Positions 23,835 to 35,349 of a DNA stretch of 64,000 nt are shown piece after piece. The notes under the pieces are model-generated. The model saw nothing but the letters and a program-made list of their open reading frames with translations. It did no database searches and was not told the DNA's origin. Location: NCBI GenBank assembly GCA_949751835.1, contig CATKHK010000045.1, positions 300,254-364,253 of the forward strand, read 5' to 3'. The stretch is from Blepharisma japonicum. Lineage: Eukaryota; Ciliophora; Heterotrichea; Heterotrichida; Blepharismidae. Within the stretch, counting starts at the first letter, position 1, and each line of letters starts with the position of its first letter. Both the position numbers and the translations under genes were made by a program.

Positions 23835-24716
23835 ATGAGTCAGAAAAATCCTGGGCTAAAATTTGACAACAAAGTTGCTGTTATAACAGGTGGAAGCTCA
23901 GAATTAAGCAAAAAATTAGCAGTAGAGCTCGCTAAAAGAGGAGCACAAATCGTTCTTAATGATCAGAAAAATGCTGGAGAGCTTGATGACGTAATCAACC
24001 AAATCAAACATTCTGAAGGAGAGGCTGTTTCAAGTTTTATTCCTCTAGAAAATTCTCAGAATATTATCAGGCAAGCTTTAGACACATATGGAAAAATAGA
24101 TTTACTTATCAATAACATTGAGGATTATAACGAAAACGAAATCACAGAAACTAGTGACGCAGACTGAGAAAAAATTATTAAAATTAATCTTACAAGCCCT
24201 TTTAAACTAATACAATCAGCATGGACTCACATGCGAGCTCAAAAATTCGGAAGAATTGTAAACGTTTCTAGTCATCTTGGATTATTTGGAGAATATAAAA
24301 CACTTAGTCTCTCTGCTTCAAAAATTGGTTTGCATGGACTTACACAAGTTGCAGCCCGAGAAGGAGAGAAATTCAATATAAAATGTAACACAATACTCCC
24401 TCTGATTTCCCAAGAAAACCCCAAATTGACACCTGAAAATGTAATCCCATTAATAATGATGCTTTTGCATGATTTATGCAAAGAAAATGGTGGAATATAT
24501 GAAGCTGGAGGTGGATTTATTTCAAAACTTCGTATTGAAAGAGCAAAAGGGGTATTTTTGAAAAATAATATTTCACCAGAGGCCTTAAAAGCAAAATGAA
24601 AATCTATTAAAAATTTTGAAGGGCCTTATGACTATCCAGCGTCATTCTCCGAGAGCATATCTCGTCCAATGGTAATTTTAGATGAGCTGCGATTAATTCC
24701 TAGACCAAAAATTTAG
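23835..24716 (+). CDS. SDR pseudoenzyme related to the dehydrogenase unit of peroxisomal MFE-2/HSD17B4
   Basis: 293 aa, one exon, two TGA read as Trp. It aligns in order with the (3R)-hydroxyacyl-CoA dehydrogenase unit of multifunctional enzyme 2: FDNKVAVITGG, AELAKRGAQIVLND-type segment, FGRIVNVSSHLGLFGEY, KFNIKCNTILP, and the MFE-2-specific tail KENGGIYEAGGGFISKLRIER. Key residues are altered. The Gly-rich loop reads TGGSSELSK instead of TGxxxGxG, NNAG reads NNIE, and the Y-x-x-x-K pair reads L-S-A-S-K, so the catalytic Tyr is gone while the Lys remains. Active reduction is unlikely; a scaffolding or regulatory role is possible. No hydratase or SCP2 domain follows and no peroxisomal C-terminal signal is evident (it ends RPKI). 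Confidence 0.75.
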
Positions 24717-24755
24717 TTAATATCCATAGAATTAAAATATATAAATTTTAAGATC

Positions 24756-27722
24756 ATGAGACGCAGTGGAGTTCGCTCAAAAACTACGTTGGCAGACCCA
24801 GATTTTGCTTCTAATCTGAAAGCCAAGACGTCAAGGCATAATAACATAAAAGTGATAGCAAGGTTTCGTCCTTTGATTGACTATGAAATGGTAGAAGAAA
24901 ATCGACCTTCCAGTGATAATCGCAGTTTAGTAACATTTTTATCAGAAAACTCTTTGGCAGCTGGCCCTGGGTTTGAGACTTTTACACTTGATCATATATT
25001 TGACCCTGATGCGAAACAGTCAGATATATATTGAATTGTAGGGAAACCTGTCATTGAAGATGTACTAAATGGCTATAATGGCACAATATTTGCTTATGGG
25101 CAAACTGGAAGTGGGAAAACACACACTATGATGGGAAAAAACATCTTTGAAGAAGAATATAAAGGAATAATTCCTAGGGCTGCGTCACAAATTTTTGAAG
25201 CTGCTCAATCAGACTATGGAGAAATTGAATATACCTTAAAATGCTCTATGCTCGAAATTTATAAAGAAACTCTTAGAGATTTACTTGTAGACGATCCTGT
25301 GAAGCTTAAAATAAAGCAATGCCCAAGAAAAGGGATTCATGTTCAGGGGTTGAGCGAAGTTTGTGTAACTAATGAGAACGATATGCTTGAGGTATTGGCA
25401 CTAGGACAGCAATTAAGAACTGTTGCATCAACAAAACTAAATAAAACATCATCAAGGTCGCATTTATTATTTACTCTAGAAGTCAATCAGAAATTGCCAA
25501 ATGATAGTGAAAAGAAAGGAAAATTAAATTTGGTTGACTTGGCTGGAAGTGAAAAAGTTAATAATTCAGGAGTGACAGGAAATAAACTTGAAGAAGCTAA
25601 AAAAATTAATTTATCACTCTCTGCACTTGGAAATGTTATTCATGCTTTAATATCTTATTCTGATCATATACCATACCGTGATTCTAAATTGACAAGACTT
25701 TTACAAGAATCTCTAGGTGGTAACTATAAAACTACTTTAATTGTGGCTTGCTCGCCATCACCTCGTGCTATGGAAGAAACATTAAACACATTAAAATTTG
25801 CGTTACGAGCTAAAAAAATAAAAAATAAAGCTACAGTAAACATAAAAAATTCTCCAGAAAGCTATATAAAAATGATTGAAAAATTAAAGGCAGAGCTTGC
25901 TGAAGCCCATCGTGAAATAAATCTTTTACGTACTGAAAGAGATTCTACAGCTTACACAGGTGATTCTCAAAGCATTTCTTCGCTATCTCCTCTACTAAAA
26001 GACCCTGTTTTGCGTGGTCTTTCTCATTCTAAAACAATAATCCTTTCAGAAACCGTCACTCCAAAAAACTCCATCGATAATTCTAGACTATCTCTATGTG
26101 AGGATTCTCAACTTGATATAAAAAAATCTCCATCTATATCGTTTGAGCCCGACTATATAACTGGATCATTCCAGTTAGAAGCTTATAAGCAGCTGGATTC
26201 TTCATTTCCTCAATCATTATCCCCGGAAATCGTTAGAGATGTAGAGAAATATGACAGAAAATTAGAAAAATACAAAAAGAAAAATAAATTCCTTAAAAGA
26301 GAAAACAGTGAACTAAGAGAAAAAATAACAGAATTAGAAGGAAAATTAGCCTCAGCAAAAACAAAACAGCTGCAAAATGAGCAAAAAGCTCATGAGTTTT
26401 ATGAAAAATATCATAAATTAATGTTAGGAAGTAGCAAAGAAAATAATGAATTAAAGCTAATTCAGGAAGAAAACGAAAGATTAGTACTGCAGATATCTAA
26501 GTTTACAAAAGCCTTGGATGAGGTTAATAGAAAATTTAAAGAAGTAAATGAAAAATTGGCAAATCCTAGGCTTGTTACACAAGTGGAATTTGATGATTTG
26601 TCAGAGCAAAACATAATGAAGTGTGATACACCAGTGATGACAGATTTTGAAGTGAGCGAACTCGAAATCTGTCGAACTGAAAATATTGAATTAATATCAA
26701 GTGCATTATCATTAAATTTTGAAGGCTGGAGAAACGTCTCTGATGTGTACACTGATGAGATTAAAAGAGCTGTCGAATTTAATGATGAGCTTAATAGAGA
26801 AATTTCAATTTTTCACTTGAAAAATCAGCTTATTCATGCGAGTGTGATTAATTCAAATCTAGTCAGAGGAATCCATGGATTGGACTGAAAATTCAGATTA
26901 CTAGCTGACAAATACAGCCTTAAAAAAATGATGTTAAAACATCAAAATGAGCAAATAGATGGACTGGAAAAAATGATTGATTATTTGCATGAATCCCATA
27001 AGCATATGCTGAAACTCTATGAGCAAGTGAATCCAGAAAAACCAAAGCGAGTAAGTCGAGACTCTATATTTGTCCCTAAATCGCAAATGCTTAGGAGTTT
27101 TACACCTATTAGCAGCACTCAAAAAAGAAGATTTACAGCTATTTCAACTCCAAAATTGATTGAGTCTTGCGAGCCAGAAGCTACAAGGTCAAGAGATGAC
27201 TTATACTTTGACAAAAATGATAATTTCAGTTTCCAATTAAAATATACTAATATAGAAACAAGCCTTGAGCTCCAAAGACTTTATAATCTTGAGCTCAAAA
27301 AAACAAATGAAATTTTAACTGAGCAGTCAGAAACCTACCAAAAAATGCTTAATGACTTCGAAAAAGACATTTTCAAGGCTCAAAGAGAAGAACGTGAACG
27401 ATGGAGAAAGTTCTTTGTAGAGCTTAAAGAAAATTGTGAAACTGAGTTATTAAGAAAGCAATCAGAAGTAATTAGACTTAATACACTATTAGGTTCCTGG
27501 GCAGATAGATATATGGAATTGCAAGAGACCATCAATCCAGTAAATAAACCGCTTCCAGAATCTTCTTATGAAGAAATAAAAACTTTAATAAAAGAAACCT
27601 TAAGAAACACTCATAAGGATTCTATTACAAACTTGAAGAAAGCACTAAGAAGATCGCCATTAAAAAAAAGTTTTTCATGTACAATGGCTTATATTAAGCC
27701 TTCTGGAGATATCCCTATATAA
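24756..27722 (+). CDS. Kinesin motor protein, N-terminal motor with long coiled coils
   Basis: 988 aa, one exon, with two TGA as Trp (25032-25034 and 26886-26888). The motor occupies residues 30-370: IKVIARFRPL, P-loop FAYGQTGSGKTHTMMG, switch I KTSSRSHLLF, switch II NLVDLAGSEK, then ALGNVIHALIS, YRDSKLTRLLQESLGG and IVACSPS. The segment KPVIEDVLNGYNGTIFAYGQ is closest to kinesin-1/conventional families. After the neck come a disordered Ser-rich linker and coiled coils (residues 490-620 and 790-890). No tail motif allows a firm subfamily. Expected role: ATP-driven plus-end transport on microtubules of cortex or cilia. Confidence 0.92.
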
Positions 27723-27754
27723 TTATTGAAAGTAATAATAAGTTTTTAATTAAA

Positions 27755-29454
27755 ATGTCGAACATGGGTGAAGAGTTGGTTCCTCCTGATTTATTGTTGA
27801 ACCCTCAACATTTTGAATCAACTTTCTACAGGAGAGAGAACTATTCCCAGCTCCGACAATTGGCATTAAGCGGTCATTTGCTACCCTTGCACAATCGCTT
27901 TGTTTCATGAAGAATATTCTTAGGCCTTCTACCTGAAAATAAATCCCTCGACGAGTGAGTCGAAATTTGCAACAAACTCAGAGAAGACTATAGGAAACTC
28001 CAAGAATCTCAATGTGTAAGCTTTAAATAGTCAGTAAAGACAAATAATCTTGATCCTTTAATTTTCAACCCTTTGTCTTCGGCAACTGAGGTAAATTTTC
28101 AAGCAGTTAGAATCCATGGAATAATTTTCATGTTGATAATGAATTAAAAGGCATAATTCGACAAGACGTAGACAGGACTTTTCAAGAAAGGCTGCTTTTT
28201 CAGTTGCCTGAAATTAAACAATTGTTAACTAGCATTTTATTCACCTGGTCAAAGCAAAATTCAGATATTTCTTACAAGCAAGGGATGAACGAAATATTAG
28301 GCATCATTCTTTTTGTCGCATATGCTGAAAGAGCTCCAGAAACATCTGAAATCAGCCCACAAGCAGCAAGGTATTTATCCATTCTTAATGACCCTCGATA
28401 TATAGAAGCCGACTCGTTTTGGATGTTTAGCAGAGTTATGGACTTAGGGATAAAAGAGCTGTTTAACCCTGTGGTCACACACAAAAATAAAGCAAACAAG
28501 AAAAATGACCTTTTTTCCTGGGACGCTGAAAAGGAAAGAAATGATTTGGTCAATACCGATAAGAGTCATGAAGAAAATGTTTCAAGTGTCCTTAAAAGAT
28601 GCCACAAAATCCATCATAGGCTGCTGCAATCTATTGATAGAGAGTTATATCAGCATATGGAAAGCCAAAAAATCGAGCCACAAATGTATCTGCAAAGATG
28701 GGTGAGATGCATGTTTACAAGAGAATTTAATATGGCTGATACTTTGATTGTATGGGATTCTTTATTTGCGTCTTTAGTAATGCCGATTGAGAATAATAAG
28801 GATATTTTATTGATGGATCATATATGTGTAGCTATGATTGTTTTTGTTAGAACTTTTCGTAAATTTTATTTAGTACTGCAAAGTGACTACTCAGGAATTT
28901 TGAGAAGACTTTTAAAGTTTCCGCCAGTTGAAGATGTCCACGTGCTTGTTAATATGGGGCTATCTTATAAAGAAAGAATTGAAGGGGGTAAAAGAAACGC
29001 TCCTGTAGGACTTATAAGAAGTCCAGAGCCTCCAAGAGCCATGATAAGAGCACCTGAGCCTAAAGCTAAAAGTCCAACTGAAGAGGCTCCAAAAATCATC
29101 GCAAGAGATGCTTCTCCTTCGCTTGTCCAAAAAGCTCCTGATTTCTCAATTCCAGATCCATTAGCCGCAAAAAGGCAACAGTCAGCGAACTCTCCAATTC
29201 ATTCAGAACCAATTCCTCAGAAATCGAAGCCTATTATTATTCAAACTGCCCCACTTACAAAAGCTATGTCATCGAGTGAAAAACTAAATTCAGCAATCGA
29301 AACCATCCAAGAACAAATTAACAAGTAATTTCCAATTAGTGAAACTTATAATGACTCTTCCATGAAGTATGTGCTAGAGCTTCTTAAGCAGCTAAAAGAT
29401 GATATAAAAGAGCCTACAAAGTCTTCAATTCCTGACCCACTTAGAAGAATTTAA
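27755..29454 (+). CDS. TBC1D5-like Rab GTPase-activating protein
   Basis: 549 aa after removing three introns: 28016-28030 (15 nt), 28091-28110 (20 nt) and 29325-29339 (15 nt). Without the 20-nt intron the conserved NPWNNFHVDNELKGIIRQDV segment would be broken. The TBC domain shows DPLIFNPLSS, RQDVDRTF (catalytic Arg finger), SYKQGMNEIL (Gln finger) and MYLQRWVRCMFTREF. Spacing and the DPL...NPL...W motif match TBC1D5, the retromer-associated GAP for Rab7. The C-terminal 200 residues are Pro/Ser-rich and may be disordered, then finish with a short helix after the last intron. Start ATG 27755 is 32 nt after the kinesin stop. Confidence 0.88.
28091..28110 (+). other. Atypical 20-nt intron in the TBC1D5-like gene
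   Basis: The 20 bases begin GTAAAT and end TTAG. Removing exactly 20 nt gives phase 0 joining ...SATE to NPWNNF and makes the whole gene divisible by three. A 16-nt version ending at the internal CAG (28106) puts a TAA in frame, so it does not work. Confidence 0.8.
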
Positions 29455-29978
29455 TATATAACCTATTCTCGATAACTATAAATTGGTGTTTTATAAGACC
29501 TACTCTGTTTTGTCCAAATACATATTTTCTTTCATATAGACCTTAAATCTTTTAACAATATTTTTATTTGTTGCCTATTTTATAATGTTTTTAATTTTCT
29601 ATGTAAAACATCAATATAGTTTCCATAACTTTATTATATTTTAATAATTCAAATAAAACTTTTTTAATTTGCAAATTATAATTTAGCATTATTTGAGCTG
29701 AAGCTCTTATTAAAATACTCTTAGAAATACTTATTATCAAATGCATTCATATTTATTAAAATCTCGCAATCCATTAATTTAAAATTTAAATCATTCATTA
29801 GGTGAAAAGTTAAATTCAATCATGGACTCTACTTTATTGAAAGTAGTAGTTGGAATAGCAGTCACAATAGCTTCAGATCTCACCAATGATTATTCAAAGC
29901 TTTTAAGTCAGTTTTATGCAGAGTATATTTTATAAATATACATTTATTAATTATTACTACAATGGCAAAAGCTGCCAT
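29455..29978. other. AT-rich spacer between convergent genes
   Basis: Very AT-rich. Contains one 36-codon ORF (29822-29932, MDSTLLKVVVGIAVTIAS...) that I do not consider supported. No RNA gene noticed. Confidence 0.4.
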
Positions 29979-30699
29979 TTATTCTTTATCATCATCTGAA
30001 AGCACATAGTCAATCAGATTCCTACACAATTCTTCCGTGTCACAGCTATTTCTATCTGACCATGACCTTTTAAGTTCTCCTTCAGGCAACTCTGGTGAGC
30101 TTAAATTGCTCTCAATAGCTGGCAAAGAATTGTTCATTTCTTCCTTCGGGGTTGCTCTTTTACATTCAACCCATCTCTCTCTAATAAAATTATTTGAGTA
30201 ATTTCTCATAACTTTTTCAACAGAATCTTGCTTTGTAAAAGTAATAAATCCAAAACCTCTGGGTTTCCCAGTGACTCTATCTTTCATAACTACACTATCT
30301 TCAATATCTCCGAATTGTTCGAAATACTCGTAAAATTCATCATTTGTTACTTCTGGAAGTAAGCCTCCTACGAAAATTTTTCTACTCCTATTGACTTTTT
30401 CATTTTTTTCCTTAGGGACAGCAGGTTTGCATTCCACTTCTTTACCTAGAATTGAATGCTTTCTATGCAAAATCACTTGGACTGAACTTGGGTTTACCAT
30501 AGTTACAAAACCAAAGCAACGGGATCGGCCCGTATTTTTATCAAGAATTAATGAACATTTTTCTACTCGGCCGAAGCGGCCAAAGTAGGCTTTAATATCT
30601 TGCTCTTTTAATTCGGCAGAAAGGCCACCTATAAATATTTTTTTCCTGAGTTAAAGGGTACTCTAAAGCTTTGGTGTTCATATTAAATTTTGTATTCAT
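29979..30699 (-). CDS. Tandem-RRM RNA-binding protein (Musashi/hnRNP A-like)
   Basis: 234 aa after removing a 16-nt intron at 30646-30661, which restores RRM1 at the N-terminus. RRM1: RNP2 KIFIGGLSAEL and RNP1 RCFGFVTM. RRM2: RNP2 KIFVGGLLPEV and RNP1 RGFGFITF. The two domains are joined by a short linker as in Musashi, DAZAP1 and hnRNP A proteins, where they bind single-stranded UAG-type RNA. A Ser-rich, acidic tail (VLSDDDKE) follows. RRM1 has Cys in place of the usual Gly in RNP1 (RCFGF). Likely nuclear or cytoplasmic mRNA regulation; target unknown. Confidence 0.88.
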
Positions 30700-31384
30700 T
30701 GGTTTTGGTAACAAGTGATTTATTTGCTAATGGAAAGGAGAGAAGTTGAAAAAGAAATTAAACAATTTAAGGATAAGATTAGGAATGAGTTATAGAAGAA
30801 GAGGAAGAAAATAGGAAAACTAAAAAAGGCTAGTAAATTTGTAGAGGAGAAATAAAAATAAACTACAAGAAAATTTCTGATCTTTTGGGAAGTTATAAAG
30901 GGATTTTGAAAAGCATTATAAGGAGTGATGGACGTGGAGAACAGAAAAATAAGGCTTGAGGATAGGAGAAAAATAAAAATAAATTATTTAGTTATAATCA
31001 TTTATATAATTTGAAAGAGGAGGAAGCTTTTTATTAATTATAAGAAAATAAGTTATATGAATTGTAAGTTGATAAGAAGGAATTTCATATTTTATTAATG
31101 GAAATGATTACTAAAAAATCTGATCAGATATAAATTATTTCTGATTATACAGAATTTGATAATTTTTATCGAATTTTTAGATATTGCATAAAAAATAAAT
31201 AAATTTTGTTTCTTATGATTTGACTTAGTTTTTATAAACAGTTTCTTTTATAAACTTAAAAAAACTGACTGAAGTTCCATCTTTATTCGATCTTTCTTAA
31301 ATTAAGAAACAAATTAAATTTAATTATATATTATAATTCAAAAATTCCCGAGACTTACTACAAAGTTAGGCTGAATTAAATTTG
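30700..31384. other. AT-rich region with purine-rich decayed coding-like segment
   Basis: Around 30730-30990 the plus strand is rich in GAA/AAG/AGG and encodes short Lys/Glu-rich frames (KKIGKLKKASKF..., then KISDLLGSYKGILKSIIRSD) separated by stops and shifts. It may be a remnant of a gene or mobile element, but I cannot name it. The rest is AT-rich spacer. Confidence 0.35.
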
Positions 31385-32029
31385 TTACAAAGATTCAAAT
31401 TCGTCTATCATTTGAATTAGCATAGGATCATCAAAATAGCTTTCTTCTTTTTCTTCATTTTCCAGCACTTCAATCATATAAATAAGCTTTTCATTGAAAA
31501 ATTTTTCTTCTCGTTCATCAATCTCTTTCTTTTCAAATTTATCTTGAAAATCCTGCCTATTTTCCAATTCTCATTCAAATTCATTTCTATCAATTTTCGC
31601 ACTGCTAGAATTTGAGCGCTTGATAAACTTCTTTAATTTATTTTCTTTCCTAATTTGCATAGGGTTATTAATAATTTCTTTAATTTTCTTTTTGTTTTCA
31701 TTATTCAATTTTTCACATCCCTCTATAATTGTTTGTGTAGATTTCTCAGCAATTTCTGTTTTTTGTATTTTCGCTATTTTTTCCATAATTTTTAAACAGT
31801 CTTCTAACTTTTCTTTAAGTTTTTCGTTTTCTTCTTTCATTTCATCTCTTTCAAGTCTCAAATTTTTTAGCTCTCTTTTCAAGTCTCCAACTCTCTGCTC
31901 AAGTTTCATTTTTCCTTGTTTTTCTTCAGCTAATTTGCTCATTAGTTGTCCTAATTTTTCTTTATCTTCGTTACAAAGATCTTTTAGCCTTGCTTTCGCT
32001 AAAATTAAACCTTGATTTCTTTTATCCAT
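31385..32029 (-). CDS. Small coiled-coil protein
   Basis: 214 aa with one TGA read as Trp (31571-31573), joining two open frames. Residues 10-90 are a strong Lys/Glu-rich heptad coiled coil (KMKLEQRVGDLKRELKNLRL). A basic patch (KKFIKRSNSS) follows, then an acidic C-terminal helix (LIQMIDEFESL). No known domain. Probably a structural or cytoskeletal component; function unknown. Confidence 0.65.
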
Positions 32030-32313
32030 TTATAAGAAAATTTAAGAGCTATTACAATGCAACTTTTTGAAAGTTGGCTTAAAAGCAAGAGCAAGAATCA
32101 GCTATCGAACCAATCTTTTATGACATAAAAATTCCAAATATTATTTATTAAATGGTGATAAGGATGCATATATAGAAGCTTCAAAATAAAATTAGAAGAC
32201 ATTCAATAATTTATTGTTAAATTATTCTCCTATATCTCTTTTAATCTTTGTTTAATATTTTTATATTTATTTTATTCATATTATCAAAATCTAAAAATAA
32301 AAACTAAAAATTG

Positions 32314-33753
32314 TTAATTGGGTTGAGCAACAGCTGCTGCATTTTGTGAATATGATTCCTCAAGAGAATCTTGAAATTCTTTAATTGATTCGAAAAGCTC
32401 CTTTACAAAATTAATAAAAATCGGTTGATCGCTACTTTTGCATGTCAAGTCTAGCAGATAGATATCATCTTCTATCTGATAAATTGTAGCCTTAAAAGAC
32501 AATTCATTTTCTTCTAGGAAAATATTAGCCTTAAGCTCGTAAAATTCCGGTGAAATTTCAAATTGCCCATCATGTTTTTCGATTATTTGAATAGTCAAGC
32601 TAACAAGCTCAGTTGGCTTCATATCTGTCGCAAGTTGAGAAAATTTTCTTACAAAAGTATAATTTTCTGGAAGAGCCATTATAGTAAGATCATCAATTGC
32701 CAGAGATAGAGATCTTGATTTTAAATCTGGCAAAGATGAATCTCCTCTATAAATTCTGGAAGAAGCTTCAGTAGATCTTCTGCTGGAATGCATTCCTTGC
32801 TCCTTAATTTGTTCGACCATGCCTCTAATGACTTGGCACCTAGACATTAATTCCCTGTTCACTTCTTCATAAGTAGCAATTGGCCCATTATACCAATTAT
32901 CAGCTTTGATCTCATCAATAGTATATCTCTTTTTTGGGTCAAATGCAAGCATTCCTTTAATTAGTGATTTGAACTCAGGCGAAAAAAATCCAGCTGATTT
33001 GTTTCTTGAGTGTAAATCTCAAAACATGTTTTCGTTGTTTATTAACATATTATAGCAAGGGTCGGCCAAATAGCCAACTCTGAAAGGAGGATTATAAGAG
33101 CATATAATAAATAAAATGACACCTAAAGAAAAGATATCAATGTGTGTCCCCACATAAGCAAGCCTCATGTGTATTTCAGGAGCCATATAATTTTCAGTTC
33201 CTACTGGGCTTCCTAAATACCCAGATCCATCCCTTCCAAGCAAGCTTATTGATAGGCCGAAATCTGACAATTTTAAATTATAATTTTCATCAAATAAAAC
33301 ATTTTGTGGCTTTAAATCTCTATGAGAAATTCCGTTGTTGTGGCAGCATTCCAGTGCTTCGACTAATTGGTGAAATAAATACCTGGATACTCTTTCATTT
33401 AAAATCCCAGTATAAAATATAATATCATAGAGAGAGCCGTTTGGACAAACCTCCATAATGAGGTATGTGCATTTCTTCAGCTTTCCTGTTCTTTTTTGAA
33501 TATAAATTCCATTTTCACTGAATCCCAAACATTTTATTACGCAAGGATGTGAAATTATTTTTAAGCTTCTAATCTCATTTGCAATTGAATCTTGATATCT
33601 TTCGAAATTTATCCCAGTTGGTGACTTGAATATTTTTGCTGCAAAAATTTCCTGGGTGTTTTTATCTTGTACAAGCTTTACTTTAGAAGTTGCACCTTTA
33701 CCAAGAGTTTTAATAATAACATAACTGTCAAGAGTGCTGTGCGATCTTGTCAT
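32314..33753 (-). CDS. CAMK/SNF1-type Ser/Thr protein kinase with KA1-like C-terminus
   Basis: 479 aa, with TGA as Trp at the join of the two open frames (near 33017). Kinase domain at residues 10-270: Gly loop LGKGATSKVKL, VAIK-equivalent AAKIF, catalytic loop HRDLKPQN, DFGLS, and GTENYMAPE in the activation segment. All catalytic residues are present. The C-terminal 120 residues (YTFVRKFSQLATDMKP...FKATIYQIEDDIYLLDL...) resemble a kinase-associated KA1 fold that binds acidic lipids. This combination is common in ciliate SNF1/MARK-like kinases. Substrate unknown. Confidence 0.88.
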
Positions 33754-34684
33754 GTCTAATAAATTATTAAGAATTTATGATTTCATTAATGGAAAGGATT
33801 AGGTATTTTTTAAAAGGCTAAAATTAAACTTAACTTCAATTAAAAAAGTCTTTGAAGTGATTATTAACGAAATTAACTTAATTTAAATAATTCCGCCTTT
33901 TCCTTCAAGAGCATTCTCAAATAAGAAACCCGCATCATTAAATGAAATTGGAATAGAACTTTCAATAAATCTTTACCAATTTTGAGCAATGTTTAGAAAT
34001 CGCAATGCTATGAAGAATTATTATCTTAATGACTTCAAACAGCTTATTTATAAATATACTTGGGGTTGGATAATTAAATTCTTTTTATGTCATGGATGAT
34101 AAAATATATTAAAAAAATTTATTAATTCAAGAAAAAAATTAAGCTCTGTAAATAACTTTATTATTGAATTTTGATATGAGATTATACAGAAATAAGCTTC
34201 TTATATAGATTAAAATATTAGTTATAATAGGAAGTTTAGTGCCTTATTAATAAGAAAAATTGACTGTATAATTTGTATATATTGAATGAAAATCAGAATA
34301 ATATTTTAAATCCAAATATAATATTCTTCAAAAAATTTTTATTTGCTCAGCATTCGCAAATGATGTTAGATTTAAAGCATTAATTTAGTTTATTAAATAT
34401 TAATTTAAAAATGGAACATATAATTTATATAATTATTTTAAGCATTTCACAAATTTATACTATTTTAATTAGTAGACAAAATAGATAAATAATTATATAA
34501 ATAGATATAAGAAAAATAATATAATTTTGGCATGATAATAGCTAAAAATTTATTATAGTATAAAATGCAATCATTCATACTGATTAAGCCAACATCAATA
34601 ATCTCAGAGTCAAATATTTTTTTGCTCTGGATTATTATATTATCCAAATAAATGGCAATTATGTTTTTATATTATGTCCATTAA
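33754..34684. other. Long AT-rich intergenic region
   Basis: More than 900 nt of very AT-rich DNA upstream of the kinase gene. A 60-codon minus-strand frame at 34465-34647 is low-complexity (Ile/Tyr/Asn) and has no coding signature. No RNA gene recognised. Confidence 0.4.
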
Positions 34685-35105
34685 TAGTTTTATAATTTGC
34701 TTTAAAAATCAAAGGCATTTTCTAGGAATATAGCACTTCCTTATATTTCCTTATCTATAATAAATATCTTAAATTTATTTAATTTCTTTATTTCAATAAA
34801 CTTTTTGACCTTAAAATTGAAACGTTTCATGTTTATTTCTGCTACTTACATCAATTTTTCTGAATAAATTGAAATCAAAACTTTATCTCAATGGACTTTA
34901 ATATTCTCATTAGTACAAAATTCTTGCTCCAAAATTGATTAGAAGGAAAGACCAAAATGACTTTTCATTTTTGTAATTTGTTAAATCCACAATATATCCT
35001 TTCCATAAGCCCACAATCTAAGAAATGCTTTTAAATATTAAAACTTATCCTTTATATTTAAGTTCTGTTATGCTATCTTCAATATCTGCCATGAAAATCA
35101 ATATC
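34685..35105 (-). pseudogene. Decayed duplicate of the neighbouring glutathione peroxidase gene
   Basis: Runs parallel to the intact gene at 35350-35874 with an offset growing from about 685 to 720 nt. Matching blocks: 34701-34725 with 35389-35412 (the ...tcaaaggcatttt... block), 34931-34960 with 35634-35662 (aaaattgattaNaaggaaag), and 35041-35100 with 35760-35822 (tcaatNtct...cat...gaaaat). At the conserved PCNQF site the relic has TAA in place of the Cys codon, and the frame is broken by many small indels. It is clearly a tandem-duplication relic, not a second active gene. Confidence 0.75.
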
Positions 35106-35349
35106 GCGAACCCTGTGTGGAGATGGTTCAATAATGCCTCCATAGCCCATTTATAATTAAAGAGATAAATATTTAGCTCTTTCTATAAAATATATAGCTT
35201 TTTAATTTGTCTGCAATAAAATATAGTAATTAATTTAAATAATAAAAAATATTTTCTGAGATTTTCTGATAAAAAATTAAGCATTTTACTTAAGTGGTTA
35301 TAATTATTGTAGATGTATTGAATTATAAATAAAAATAATTGAATTATAC

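Noticed and set aside
24252-24275. GTAAACGTTTCTAG as a 14-nt intron in the SDR gene
   Set aside because: Removing it would break the conserved GRIVNVSS motif and the reading frame.
29822-29932. 36-codon ORF MDSTLLKVVVGIAVTIAS...
   Set aside because: Short, AT-rich context, no homology cue and no neighbouring signal; not enough support.
30730-30990. Purine-rich segment as a coding gene
   Set aside because: Frames are broken by several TAA/TAG stops that no 15-20-nt intron repairs; left as a possible relic.
31620-32015. 131-codon Phe/Ser/Leu-rich plus-strand ORF
   Set aside because: Antisense shadow of the Lys/Glu-rich coiled-coil gene on the minus strand.
34465-34647. 60-codon minus-strand ORF
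   Set aside because: Ile/Tyr/Asn low-complexity composition expected from AT-rich DNA.
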